Assembly (NCBI GenBank): GCA_026393475.1
Contig: JAPLAA010000107.1
Location: 1-45,413 of the forward strand
DNA: 45,413 nt
Direction: 5' to 3'
DNA from: Actinomycetota bacterium
GTDB lineage: Bacteria > Actinomycetota > Acidimicrobiia > Acidimicrobiales > Ilumatobacteraceae
Below are positions 33,098 to 40,341 of the stretch, piece after piece. Both the position numbers and the translations under genes were made by a program. The notes under the pieces were generated by a model, which was not told where the DNA came from, searched no databases, and worked only from the letters and a program-made list of their open reading frames with translations. The stretch's first letter is position 1. Each line of letters begins with the position of its first letter.

Positions 33098-34679
33098 CCA
33101 TCGGGACTTGGATCACCCGACGACGAGCGGCGTTGTGAAGTCGACGTCCATGGTGCAGCCGGATCCCGAGCTCGGGCTGCTTGCGAAGATCATCGCTGTT
33201 CCGCTCGCACCCTTCGTCGCCCTCTGGGAAGGTGGGCGGGCGCTCGTCACCGGTGCGATCCCGGCGGGAGCGAAAGCAGCTGGGCGGTTGTTGTCGGCCG
33301 GGCGGCGACGAATCGCCCGGGCGTTTCGTCGACTCGGTCCACTGTTGCTCGTCCCACTCCGGGCGCTCGTCGGAGCTGGACGACGGGTTGCGGCCACCGT
33401 GGGGTCATGGGGTCGGTCGGTCGGCCGAGGAGTGCTTGCGCTCGCCCGCGGCGTTGCATCGGTGGCCAGAAGACTGTGGAGCAGTTCGACGCGTCCGCTG
33501 CTGGCCGTTGCTCGACGCCTCGGTCAGCTCGGCCGAGCGATCGGACGCCCTCTCGCTGCTCTCGCCCGTCGTCTCGGCCTCGCGCTGCGAGGCGCTGGAC
33601 GGGCGGCCGCTGCCCTGCTCCGGCAAGTTGCCCGTGGCATCGGCGGCGTCGTACGTCGTGGCCTGGTGGCCGGCCGAGGCGGTGCTCGTGCTGGCGCGAT
33701 CGCCATCCGAGGTGTGTGGCGCCGGTTTGTGGTGGCTGCACGTGGGATTGCCAGAGCGATCGGCCGCGCGGCTCGGGGAGCTTGGCGCCGTGTCATCGTT
33801 CCCGTCCGGCAAGGAGGCCGCCTGCTGCTCGGCCTCATTCGTCGGTTCGGCCACGGTGTCGCTGCTGTTGTCCGATCGATTGCGAGGCCGGTCTCGCGCA
33901 TGCTTGCGGCGTTGGCTCGTGCGGCTCGCGCGGCTCGCGCGTTGTCACGTTCGGTTGCGTCTGTGTTGCGGCGCTTGGGTCACGCGATCGGCCGGGTGGC
34001 CGGTGTTGTCGTCGCTTTCGCCCGGAAGATCGGCGGCTGGGTCAAGAGGTTGGCTGCGGCCGCCGGTCGAGCTGTCCAAGCCGTGTGGATACGACTGACT
34101 GGCCCTCTCGTGCGCGCCGCCCGCTTCTCGCTCCGAGTCGTTCGGCGGATGGGCCAGGGCCTTGCCGCGGTCGGCCGTGCTGTCGTGAAGCCCGTTCGGC
34201 GCGCTGCGGGTGCGATCGCTCGTCGCGCTGCCTCCGTGTCTCGTGGCATCGCAGACATGGGTCGCCACATCGGCCGGGTCCTCGGCACCGGCTTCGGTCG
34301 AGTCCGAGGCGGCGGTCGGCGGCTGATGGGCGCGATCGGAGCACTTGTTGGCCGAGCCAGACATTCCATCACTGCCGGAGCACGAGTGGCGGGAAGACCG
34401 ATTCGGGCCGCATGCCCAGTGGTCGGGAGCGCGGCGCGCCGCGTGGCCGCGGGAGTGCGAGCAACGGCGTCACAGGCGCGCACCACGCTCAAACCAGTGG
34501 TCACCATTGGGAGGCGTGCACGACTGGCATCGTCGACTTTCGTCAACAGCACACGCGCCTCCGCCCGCCAGATCGTCACACAGACGCGACACGCGCTTCG
34601 AGCTGCCGTCCGACGCTCCCGCCGCCGAGACCCACGCGGCAGCGACGCGGCTGAAGGGTCGGGCGATACGGGCGTCTGA
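33087..34679 (+). CDS. Large, extremely cationic amphipathic-helix protein of unknown family
   Basis: I do not recognise this 530-residue protein. After a short N-terminal part come more than 450 residues made almost only of A, R, G, V, L, I and S. Residues 49-514 contain a single acidic residue (D390) and one Cys. RR pairs recur at 81, 99, 128, 143, 161, 190, 212, 234, 252 and 295, spacings of 15-43 residues that are close to whole numbers of helical turns, so basic and hydrophobic faces alternate as in long amphipathic helices. A short acidic tail follows 515. Membrane-surface, lipid or nucleic-acid binding are all possible. ATG at 33087 overlaps the previous gene; 33150 is an alternative. 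Third-position GC is lower than in the housekeeping genes. Confidence 0.68.
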   Translation: MKPDHRDLDHPTTSGVVKSTSMVQPDPELGLLAKIIAVPLAPFVALWEGGRALVTGAIPAGAKAAGRLLSAGRRRIARAFRRLGPLLLVPLRALVGAGRRVAATVGSWGRSVGRGVLALARGVASVARRLWSSSTRPLLAVARRLGQLGRAIGRPLAALARRLGLALRGAGRAAAALLRQVARGIGGVVRRGLVAGRGGARAGAIAIRGVWRRFVVAARGIARAIGRAARGAWRRVIVPVRQGGRLLLGLIRRFGHGVAAVVRSIARPVSRMLAALARAARAARALSRSVASVLRRLGHAIGRVAGVVVAFARKIGGWVKRLAAAAGRAVQAVWIRLTGPLVRAARFSLRVVRRMGQGLAAVGRAVVKPVRRAAGAIARRAASVSRGIADMGRHIGRVLGTGFGRVRGGGRRLMGAIGALVGRARHSITAGARVAGRPIRAACPVVGSAARRVAAGVRATASQARTTLKPVVTIGRRARLASSTFVNSTRASARQIVTQTRHALRAAVRRSRRRDPRGSDAAEGSGDTGV

Positions 34680-34703
34680 TCGACGCCCGACCGGATCGGT
34701 CAG

Positions 34704-34718
34704 ACGTTGAAGCGGAAC
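34704..34718 (+). repeat. Outer direct repeat, left copy (candidate att core)
   Basis: ACGTTGAAGCGGAAC is repeated exactly at 40239-40253. On the minus strand both copies read TTCCGCTTCAACGT followed within three bases by a stop codon (...FRFNV*), as if each were the 3' end of the same protein gene. Integrases often target gene ends. Confidence 0.55.
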
Positions 34719-34783
34719 GTCGGAGTGCGGTCGATTCACGGCCTCTGACCTGCGGCGCTGCAGGTGAGTCGCGTGATGGAGTT

Positions 34784-34801
34784 CGCAGAAAGTACGCAGC
34801 T
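34784..34801 (+). repeat. Inner direct repeat, left copy
   Basis: CGCAGAAAGTACGCAGCT is repeated exactly at 40123-40140. The unit itself contains a near-duplication of GTACGCAG, as in integrase arm-type sites. Confidence 0.6.
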
Positions 34802-34818
34802 CGTTCTGCGAGTCGTCC

Positions 34819-35493
34819 TCATCCTCGATAGCCGGTGCCCGCGATGCGTCGTGCCCATCGTTCGCAGCGATGCGACTCCATGACCTCCTCCGTGACGGGC
34901 ACACCCCAGTACTCGGCCTTGGAGCGAACCGCGAGATATCGCTCGGCGCTTGCACGGTGGCAACTCATCCCCGTCAATCCATGCCCACCGGGGGAGTAGT
35001 CGGAGTAAAGACAAGTCACGCAGGTCGACAGCTCGGTACCGGTGGGCAGTTGGGCTGCGAGCTTGAGCATCCCATCCTCGAACCGTTCATCCTCGACAGC
35101 GATCGTCTGGTCGTCGAGGCGGGTCTCGAGGCGAAGCACCTCAGTCGAGCGAAGGTCGAGTTCGAAGCGGATCACAGAACTGGTCAACTGCCCGGCGATG
35201 AGGAAGAAGCACGGGAGATCGCCGGCGAGGACACACCCGGTCAAGTCGTTCTCCCCGTGCAGGTGGAACCCAGCGAGGCGAGCAGCGTCGGCATCGTCGG
35301 CTTCGAGGGCGTCGAAGTCGTATCCCCAGAATCCGACTCCTCGTATTGCTGTCCGAATCTCGAAACTCGGCTGCCGTCGCGGCGGGCCAAGGTAGGGTCC
35401 GATCGCCCAGGTGATGTCTTCGCTCCCGTGTGAATCGCGATAGGACCCAGTTGCCTGGAAACCGACGAGGCTGCTGTCGGTTCGATCGTTCAT
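34819..35493 (-). CDS. Unknown protein with a C-x2-C-SDYSP motif (possibly DUF6304-like)
   Basis: This 224-residue protein has no predicted membrane segment. The C-terminal third contains CVTCLYSDYSPGGHGLTGMSCHR, then YLAVRSKAEYWGV, a pattern I associate with an uncharacterised family (DUF6304-type) but without certainty. The cysteines and histidines might bind zinc. Its ATG overlaps the stop of the upstream Xre gene (ATGA), making it the last gene of the vapB-vapC-xre array. Confidence 0.65.
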   Translation of the reverse strand: MNDRTDSSLVGFQATGSYRDSHGSEDITWAIGPYLGPPRRQPSFEIRTAIRGVGFWGYDFDALEADDADAARLAGFHLHGENDLTGCVLAGDLPCFFLIAGQLTSSVIRFELDLRSTEVLRLETRLDDQTIAVEDERFEDGMLKLAAQLPTGTELSTCVTCLYSDYSPGGHGLTGMSCHRASAERYLAVRSKAEYWGVPVTEEVMESHRCERWARRIAGTGYRG

Positions 35494-35807
35494 CTCTGCC
35501 CTCCGCCAACCACCGCGAGTTTGATCGAGACGGTGAGATTCATCGCTGTAGCTGCCTTCTGGAGCGTCGTGAGCCTGGCGTGCACATTGCCGGCCTCGAG
35601 GCGAGCCACCGCTGCTTGGCTGGTGCCCATTCGGGCGGCGAGCTCTCGCTGGCTGAGACCGGCGACCTCGCGTGCGCCGCGAACCTTGTCGCCGACGTCG
35701 ACGGCCAGTCGAGCTACTTGGTAGGTCTCGTCGAAGACGGCACGCTCGTCAGGAGTCATGGCCGACACGCGGTTCTTCTTGAGTTCTTCGATCTTCGTTC
35801 GGGCCAT
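35490..35807 (-). CDS. Xre/HigA-type HTH regulator
   Basis: This 105-residue protein has a Cro/CI-type HTH (VRGAREVAGLSQRELAARMGTSQAAVARLEAG, about 44-76) preceded by a helical N-terminus (AVFDETYQVARLAVDVGDK), the layout of HigA-like antitoxins. ATG at 35807 has GAGGA 6 bases upstream. It starts 18 bases after vapC and overlaps the next gene by ATGA. Whether the unknown downstream gene is its toxin partner is open. Confidence 0.85.
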   Translation of the reverse strand: MARTKIEELKKNRVSAMTPDERAVFDETYQVARLAVDVGDKVRGAREVAGLSQRELAARMGTSQAAVARLEAGNVHARLTTLQKAATAMNLTVSIKLAVVGGGQR

Positions 35808-35825
35808 CAATCGTCCTCGTGTCGG

Positions 35826-36233
35826 TCAGGGTTGGCTGAGCCGCTCGACGGGCTGTCCGGTGACGTCGGCGATGAGCTCGAAGTCTTTGTCCACGTGCAG
35901 CACGATGAGCTGTGCCAGTTCTGCCACGGCGGCGATGAGCAGATCGGGAATCGAGGGTGCCCGGTGCTGGCCTCGCTCGGCGAGAATGGCTTGGACCTCG
36001 ATGGCGCGATCTTCGATGGCCGGGGTGAAGTACTCAACGGGCATCGACCGCAGCGGGGCGGAGCCGAGGGCGTGACGAAGGTCGCCGGCCGAGCGAGCGG
36101 AGAAGCCGACTTCGAGCAGCGTCACGCTCGTGACGCGGACGAGTCCGCGCTCGATGCGGTTGGCCCACTCGGTTGCATCAGGACTGGTACCCAGGCGGAC
36201 CAGCGCGGACTTGTCGATGAGCCAGTCGGTCAT
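35826..36233 (-). CDS. vapC: VapC-type PIN-domain ribonuclease toxin
   Basis: The 135-residue protein has the PIN acidic residues in context: [12 protein letters not shown] (Asp), [10 protein letters not shown] (Glu), [12 protein letters not shown] (Asp) and [10 protein letters not shown] (Asp). VapC toxins cleave tRNA or rRNA and are held inactive by VapB. The ATG overlaps the vapB stop (ATGA). Confidence 0.93.
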   Translation of the reverse strand: MTDWLIDKSALVRLGTSPDATEWANRIERGLVRVTSVTLLEVGFSARSAGDLRHALGSAPLRSMPVEYFTPAIEDRAIEVQAILAERGQHRAPSIPDLLIAAVAELAQLIVLHVDKDFELIADVTGQPVERLSQP

Positions 36234-36451
36234 CGCCAGGCGCGGTCAATGACTTCGGGGTCAGCGAGGTCAGCGAACGTGTCGGCGAAGGCGGCGAGGT
36301 CGGCCACCGAGACCTCGGCGGGTGCTACGTCGCTCTCGCGAGTGAGGGTCCGCCGCAGATACTCGGTCCGCGAGAGGCCGAGTCGCTGGGCCTTGATGTC
36401 GATCGCAGCGATGACGTCCTCAGGGACGTCGCGAATCAAGATGTCGGTCAC
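36230..36451 (-). CDS. vapB: VapB-type ribbon-helix-helix antitoxin
   Basis: This 73-residue protein begins [18 protein letters not shown] and continues [16 protein letters not shown], the RHH DNA-binding region of VapB antitoxins; the C-terminal part ([18 protein letters not shown]) would wrap the toxin. I chose GTG at 36451 because GGAGGT lies directly upstream. It leads the four-gene array vapB-vapC-xre-unknown. Confidence 0.9.
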   Translation of the reverse strand: MTDILIRDVPEDVIAAIDIKAQRLGLSRTEYLRRTLTRESDVAPAEVSVADLAAFADTFADLADPEVIDRAWR

Positions 36452-36462
36452 GGTACCTCCTT

Positions 36463-36480
36463 CGATATCAGACGATATCA
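36463..36480 (-). promoter_or_regulatory. Candidate VapB operator
   Basis: CGATATCA is repeated at 36463-36470 and 36473-36480, 10 bp apart, each containing the palindrome GATATC. It lies just upstream of the vapB ribosome site, where ribbon-helix-helix antitoxins bind, and on the same DNA face. Confidence 0.5.
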
Positions 36481-36578
36481 CCGCGAGTAGGCAAGGTCTA
36501 CCCGTTCCCTCCAACGAGAGGTGGTCGCTGGGTAGGGTTCGGCAGACGGATGACAGAGATCGGCGAGGAGTCGTACCC

Positions 36579-37247
36579 ATGACAGCGCCACCAGCTGAGC
36601 GAGCTGCCACACGGGCGAAATGGGCTGCGCGATTGGTGCGCGTCGACTCGCATCTCACCCAGGCATACGTGCATCGGTAGATCTGGCAAGCGCTGCGCGA
36701 CGAGATCGTTCGTGTTAACCCGACTGCAGATGGCGGGTTCGTCGCGAGCTACACCCAGATCTACGCCGAGTCGGTGATGACCACCATCCGTCGAATCGCC
36801 GACAAGGACCTTGACTCGGACTCGTTGTGGGCGACGTGGGAGCGAGTCCGGAGAAACCCTGCCTTCGCGGGCCGGCAGGAGTACATCGATCTTGCCGTCG
36901 CCCACTTCGGTCCCGACGACCACCCTGCCGTTCGTGAACAGTCCGACCGCCACTTCACCGAGTCGTTCGGTGACGGGGACCAGGTCGATCCAGCGCGCAT
37001 TGTCGAGTACCAACAGCGTCTACGTGACGACGCTGCGACCGTGAGCAACTTCGTCGACCGGCGAATCGCCCACCTCGATCCGAAGGCGGTCGCTGGTCTC
37101 GATCTGACCGACATTCATTCAGCCATGGACCGAGTCGCTGCGAGCGCGAACGACCTACATCGCCTCCTCGACCGCACGATGGTCGCACACAACCTGGTGG
37201 CCGTGTCTCCCGGGTGGCGGGCGTCTCTTCGATCGTTGTTTGGCTGA
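36579..37247 (+). pseudogene. AbiU2/HEPN-like gene interrupted by an in-frame amber codon
   Basis: ATG at 36579 has GAGGAG 8 bases upstream and opens a 33-codon frame (MTAPPAERAATRAKWAARLV...) ending in TAG at 36678. The same frame then continues without a stop to 37247 (IWQALRDEIVRVNP...), giving 222 residues if the amber is read through. The C-terminal part has FVDRRIAHLDP and helices resembling AbiU2-type HEPN proteins, where a 'R-x-x-x-AH' motif is usual. No good internal start follows the amber until ATG at 36774. I read it as a nonsense-inactivated gene, divergent from vapBC. Confidence 0.7.
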
Positions 37248-37290
37248 CGCGTGCGGATTGGGCCCTTCGCTGCACGCAACAGGGCGGCTG

Positions 37291-37692
37291 TCAGTCGTCG
37301 CGCCCGAGAAGTCTGCGCATCTCATCGAAGTACTGGCTGAGCGCCAGATCGAACGTTGCGGATGGCAGCGTCCAATCCGCATGCGCTACGCACGGGACCT
37401 GTTGAAGGAGGTGACTCTCGATCCAGCGCGCTCGATCGCGTGGGAACTTCGACGGGCACCGAGCGTGCAGCTCCTGTCCAGCCGCGGTCCGGCGAAACCC
37501 GTCGCGCGTCTCGGCTACGAGTCCGGAGCCCAGCAGCCGCCGAAGGGTCCTCTCTGTCTCGTCATGGTTCAGCACCGTGCGGTTGACGTAGTCGATGAAG
37601 CCGAGGACCCTGCTGAGTTCGGTCCCGTTCGAATCCGCATCGCCAACACTCTCAAGTGCGAGCGCATCGAGGATGTCCCAGGTATCGGCCAC
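37291..37692 (-). CDS. Small unknown protein, possible winged-helix domain
   Basis: I do not recognise this protein. From GTG at 37692 it has 133 residues, with a helical stretch (DTWDILDALALESV), then NRTVLNHDETERTLRRLLGSGLVAETRDGFRRTAAG, which reads like the recognition helix and wing of a winged HTH. The frame is open to 37863 but that would overlap the integrase by 92 bases. It lies immediately downstream of the integrase on the same strand. Confidence 0.5.
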   Translation of the reverse strand: MADTWDILDALALESVGDADSNGTELSRVLGFIDYVNRTVLNHDETERTLRRLLGSGLVAETRDGFRRTAAGQELHARCPSKFPRDRARWIESHLLQQVPCVAHADWTLPSATFDLALSQYFDEMRRLLGRDD

Positions 37693-37771
37693 AGGCAAAG
37701 ACTTGCCGCACACGGATCGCCTGTCCAGCAGTACCGTCGCTGAACAAACCCGCGCGATCGCCGTGACCTTC

Positions 37772-38875
37772 TCAGCCCTGCGCGCCGCGAAGCCCGTCGG
37801 GTCGGAAGAGGCGGCCGATGGCGTCGCGGACTCGGTCTTCCTCGCCGGGCCAGAGGTGACCATAGATGTCGAGGGTGACCTTGGCGGACTTGTGCCCGAG
37901 CGCTGCCTGCACTTGCTTCACGTTGCAACCTGCGTGGATCAGGGCGCTGGCGAAGAAGTGGCGCAGGTCATGGAACGTGATCGACTCCGGTAGCCCGGCG
38001 CGTCGGCGAGCAGCCCGCAGCTCGTAGCCGAACTTGGCCGAGTCGAATGGCACGCCGTCGCGATGGATGAGCACACCGTCGGCGCCGAGCCCGTGCTGCT
38101 GGATGTGCGCGGCGAGGTGGTCGAGCACCCACTGATCGGCCGGCACGATGCGCGTGCTCGCCTCGGTCTTCGGCGAGGTGAACGCTCCGGTCGCCGAACC
38201 CGTCGCCTGCTGCCACTGGCGGTCGACGGTGACCGAGCGCCGCAGGAAGTCGACCCGATCAACGGTGAGGCCGGCTGCTTCGGACTGGCGCAAGCCGAGG
38301 CCGGCGCCGATGACGATCGCCGCCTTGAACGGTTCGGTCGTCGCTGAGAGGAGCGCGTCGATCTGTTCGATCGACATCGGGAAGATCGGCGGCGCATCGA
38401 CACGCGGCAGCCGCACACCGTCGCACGGGATGCGTCCGCCGAGCAGGCCGTCGTCGAGCGCTGTGTTGAACACGCCGGAGACGTGCTGCATCACGACCCG
38501 CACCGTGTTGGGCGCGAGCGGCAGACCGCTGACGAACGACTGCACGTCGCCCTTGCGGATCGACGCGATCGGTCGGTCGCCGAAGTGTGCAATCGCGTAG
38601 CGCAGCCGCTCCTCGACCGTGCGGTGCGTGCGGGGCCGCCAGTTGCCCCGTTGGCGATAGCGGAGTGCGACTTCGGAGAACGGCGTGCGGCCGAGCCGAG
38701 GCGGGGCGTAGGTGCCCGTCAGCAGCCGGTGCTGCATATCGACGAGGTGCCGCTCGGCATCGGCCTTGCGCTCGAACGACCTCGAGAGCTCCTTGCCCTG
38801 CGCGCGCTCGCGCCACATGGCGAGGTAGACGACGGTCTTGCCGTCCTTCAGGAGCCGTCGGCGGACGTACGCCAC
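37772..38875 (-). CDS. Tyrosine site-specific recombinase (integrase)
   Basis: The 367-residue protein has an N-terminal AP2-like/arm-binding part (MAYVRRRLLKDGKTVVYLAMW), a SAM-like core-binding domain, and a catalytic domain with Arg in GLGLRQSEAAGLT, HDLRHFFASALIHAG (H-x-x-R), LGHKSAKVTLDIYGH (His/Tyr nucleophile). All catalytic residues are present, so it should be active. It follows the excisionase gene by three bases, and the element it serves is probably 34.7-40.25 kb. Confidence 0.94.
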   Translation of the reverse strand: MAYVRRRLLKDGKTVVYLAMWRERAQGKELSRSFERKADAERHLVDMQHRLLTGTYAPPRLGRTPFSEVALRYRQRGNWRPRTHRTVEERLRYAIAHFGDRPIASIRKGDVQSFVSGLPLAPNTVRVVMQHVSGVFNTALDDGLLGGRIPCDGVRLPRVDAPPIFPMSIEQIDALLSATTEPFKAAIVIGAGLGLRQSEAAGLTVDRVDFLRRSVTVDRQWQQATGSATGAFTSPKTEASTRIVPADQWVLDHLAAHIQQHGLGADGVLIHRDGVPFDSAKFGYELRAARRRAGLPESITFHDLRHFFASALIHAGCNVKQVQAALGHKSAKVTLDIYGHLWPGEEDRVRDAIGRLFRPDGLRGAQG

Positions 38876-38878
38876 GCT

Positions 38879-39127
38879 CTACAGCCTCCCACGCGACCAC
38901 GGGTCGTCGGGACGGCGCCTCCGTCGAGCGCACCGGATCAGCTCGAGCAACGGTTCCCGTGGCACGAGCACCCGCCGGCCGATGTTGAGCGACGGGATCT
39001 CGCCGCGGGCGATCGAGTCGTACGCGCCCGACCGAGAGATGCCGAGCAGCCGGGCGACCTCGTCCACGGTGAACGTCAGCCGCTCGTTCATCGGGTCCCT
39101 TTGTCCGTTCGTCGTTGCCTCGCCCAT
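38879..39127 (-). CDS. Excisionase-type helix-turn-helix protein
   Basis: The 82-residue protein contains LTFTVDEVARLLGISRSG followed by AYDSIARGEIPSLNIGRR, the MerR/Xis-like HTH found in excisionase-family proteins, and a basic C-terminus (RRRRRPDDPW). ATG at 39127 is chosen for its excellent GAGGAGG ribosome site; ATG at 39091, with AAGGGA upstream, is an alternative giving 70 residues. It is paired with the integrase and would set excision direction. Confidence 0.88.
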   Translation of the reverse strand: MGEATTNGQRDPMNERLTFTVDEVARLLGISRSGAYDSIARGEIPSLNIGRRVLVPREPLLELIRCARRRRRPDDPWSRGRL

Positions 39128-39308
39128 CGGTGACCTCCTCGTCACCTACCTACAGAGGCACTCGCGCCCCAAGCGCAGCACCGAATGCCGAAGAACTTGC
39201 GATTCCCACACACATGACCAAAGGTTCATGCACGGACGCGACGACAGGTGGACGCACTTGCATCGTGGTGCGCGACACCCCCGATCGCACTACGGCATGC
39301 TTGCGGGA

Positions 39309-39724
39309 ATGACGCATGACCCTTTGTGCCAACGGTGTGGCCGCGCGGTCGCGTCCGCGGACTACGAGACCTTTGAACGCATGCACTACGTGTGCTTTCA
39401 CTACGAGTTCGAGCACGGTGACGTAGACGTCGACCAGGAGTGCGGAGCCGGCGGATGTCCGTCTCGCCGTGTCGGCCTGCGTGAGACGCTTGCCGACTGG
39501 ACGGACTGGGACATGGCGGCCTTCTGCCTCGGTCGGACCCTGGGCCTCTACGAACGAGAGCACGATTGGTGGCGGGTAAAGGCACGTTCTGGACCGAGAA
39601 CCCAATGGGCTCGACGCTTCACGACATGCTCCTGGCGCTTGCGGAGGCGGGCGTCCTGGAGGAGCGTCGGGAGCCAGACCAACAGTTCCGATTCAACCGC
39701 ACTGGAGGCGTGAGACTGCCATGA
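39309..39724 (+). pseudogene. Cysteine-rich unknown protein, frameshifted near 39583
   Basis: The first part (MTHDPLCQRCGRAVASADYE, ERMHYVCFHYEFEH, CGAGGCPS) has two CxxC-like pairs that may bind zinc, and runs to ...LGLYEREHDWWRVK. Then the good coding signal switches to the -1 frame, GTFWTENPMGSTLHDMLLAL and onward, ending TGA at 39724 by ATGA with the next gene. One extra G in AAAGGC would restore RVKGTFWTENP, so a 1-bp deletion or sequencing error is likely. The alternative is two overlapping genes with a GTG start at 39569 (51 codons). Staying in the first frame ends at 39713 with a low-complexity tail. Confidence 0.6.
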
Positions 39725-40056
39725 GTGATGACGTCGGCGGCGAATTCGTGTTTCCCGAACGCTGGCGCGACCTTCGAGGCCGAGACGCTGCGGATGAGCG
39801 CGACCGGGCGAAGGTCGAACGTGAGTTGAGTCGTGAGACGGCCGAAGGTCACGTCCTGTTCGCGGTATCGGTGAATGCTGTCGCGGCCTGCGGACATTGC
39901 GACGATGTGTTGTTCGCTCTCAAAGATGGACGCCTTGCATGCGTGCATCTGACCTACGTGCGGTCGGCCCCGGATCGGTTGCCGTGGCCCGAGACGAAGT
40001 TGCTTGATGGCTGGAGCGGACTCGTCGAATACGTCGAAGCGCACGGCGAGTTGTAG
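39721..40056 (+). CDS. Small unknown protein with a CGHCD motif
   Basis: I do not recognise this 111-residue protein by name. It begins MSDDVGGEFVFPERWRDLRG, has an acidic/basic middle and a conserved-looking AACGHCDDVLFALKDGRLACVHLTY, then PWPETKLLDGW. The composition resembles small immunity-type proteins, but that is only an impression. It overlaps the frameshifted gene upstream by four bases and is the last gene before the right-end repeats. Confidence 0.6.
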   Translation: MSDDVGGEFVFPERWRDLRGRDAADERDRAKVERELSRETAEGHVLFAVSVNAVAACGHCDDVLFALKDGRLACVHLTYVRSAPDRLPWPETKLLDGWSGLVEYVEAHGEL

Positions 40057-40122
40057 CCGCGATCGCGCTCATTGCCGAGCGCGTGGCACGGCAGTCGCGT
40101 GTTCAGCAACACGTCGCGAGTA

Positions 40123-40140
40123 CGCAGAAAGTACGCAGCT
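40123..40140 (+). repeat. Inner direct repeat, right copy
   Basis: This is an exact copy of 34784-34801. Here AGTACGCAG occurs twice, 11 bp apart (40120 and 40131), as in integrase arm sites. The 285-bp stretch 40057-40341 around it holds no gene I can support. Confidence 0.6.
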
Positions 40141-40238
40141 TCTGCGGACTCGGGACTACTGGACGGACAGCAACAGACGCGAACGACCAGGTCAGCACAC
40201 TATGAACGCGACTGCCCAGCCCGCGAAACCCCTGCTAC

Positions 40239-40253
40239 ACGTTGAAGCGGAAC
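40239..40253 (+). repeat. Outer direct repeat, right copy (candidate att core)
   Basis: This is an exact copy of 34704-34718. On the minus strand it ends a short open stretch ...LQFRFNV*, similar to PTFRFNV* at the left copy. Confidence 0.55.
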
Positions 40254-40341
40254 TGCAGACATTGGGTCGCTCGTGGCCTTTGAGCTGGTCTTTCGTGGTC
40301 ATTCATCTCGGCGTGGTCCTTCTCAGGTCCTTCCCTCACCG

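Larger units (their letters stand above)
34704..40253. mobile_element. Candidate integrative element with Int/Xis and toxin-antitoxin cargo
   Basis: The interval holds a tyrosine integrase and excisionase, vapBC, an Xre regulator, an AbiU2-like remnant and several unknown genes. It is bracketed by 15-bp direct repeats ACGTTGAAGCGGAAC (34704-34718 and 40239-40253), and inside these by 18-bp direct repeats CGCAGAAAGTACGCAGCT (34784-34801 and 40123-40140). Two genes are broken, so it may be decaying. Which repeat pair is the att core is not settled. Confidence 0.55.

Noticed and set aside
33407..34654. Long alternative plus-strand frame inside the cationic protein gene
   Set aside because: Its translation is an R/P/S/C-rich shadow without hydrophobic periodicity, whereas the 33087 frame is longer, coupled to the previous gene and patterned.
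40120..40140. AGTACGCAG repeats as a possible CRISPR remnant
   Set aside because: Two copies spaced 11 bp with no spacers of CRISPR size and no cas genes; they suit integrase arm sites better.
40239..40306. Short minus-strand open stretch ending LQFRFNV
   Set aside because: At about 23 codons with no support beyond the shared 15-bp end, it is better explained as an attachment-site remnant than as a gene.
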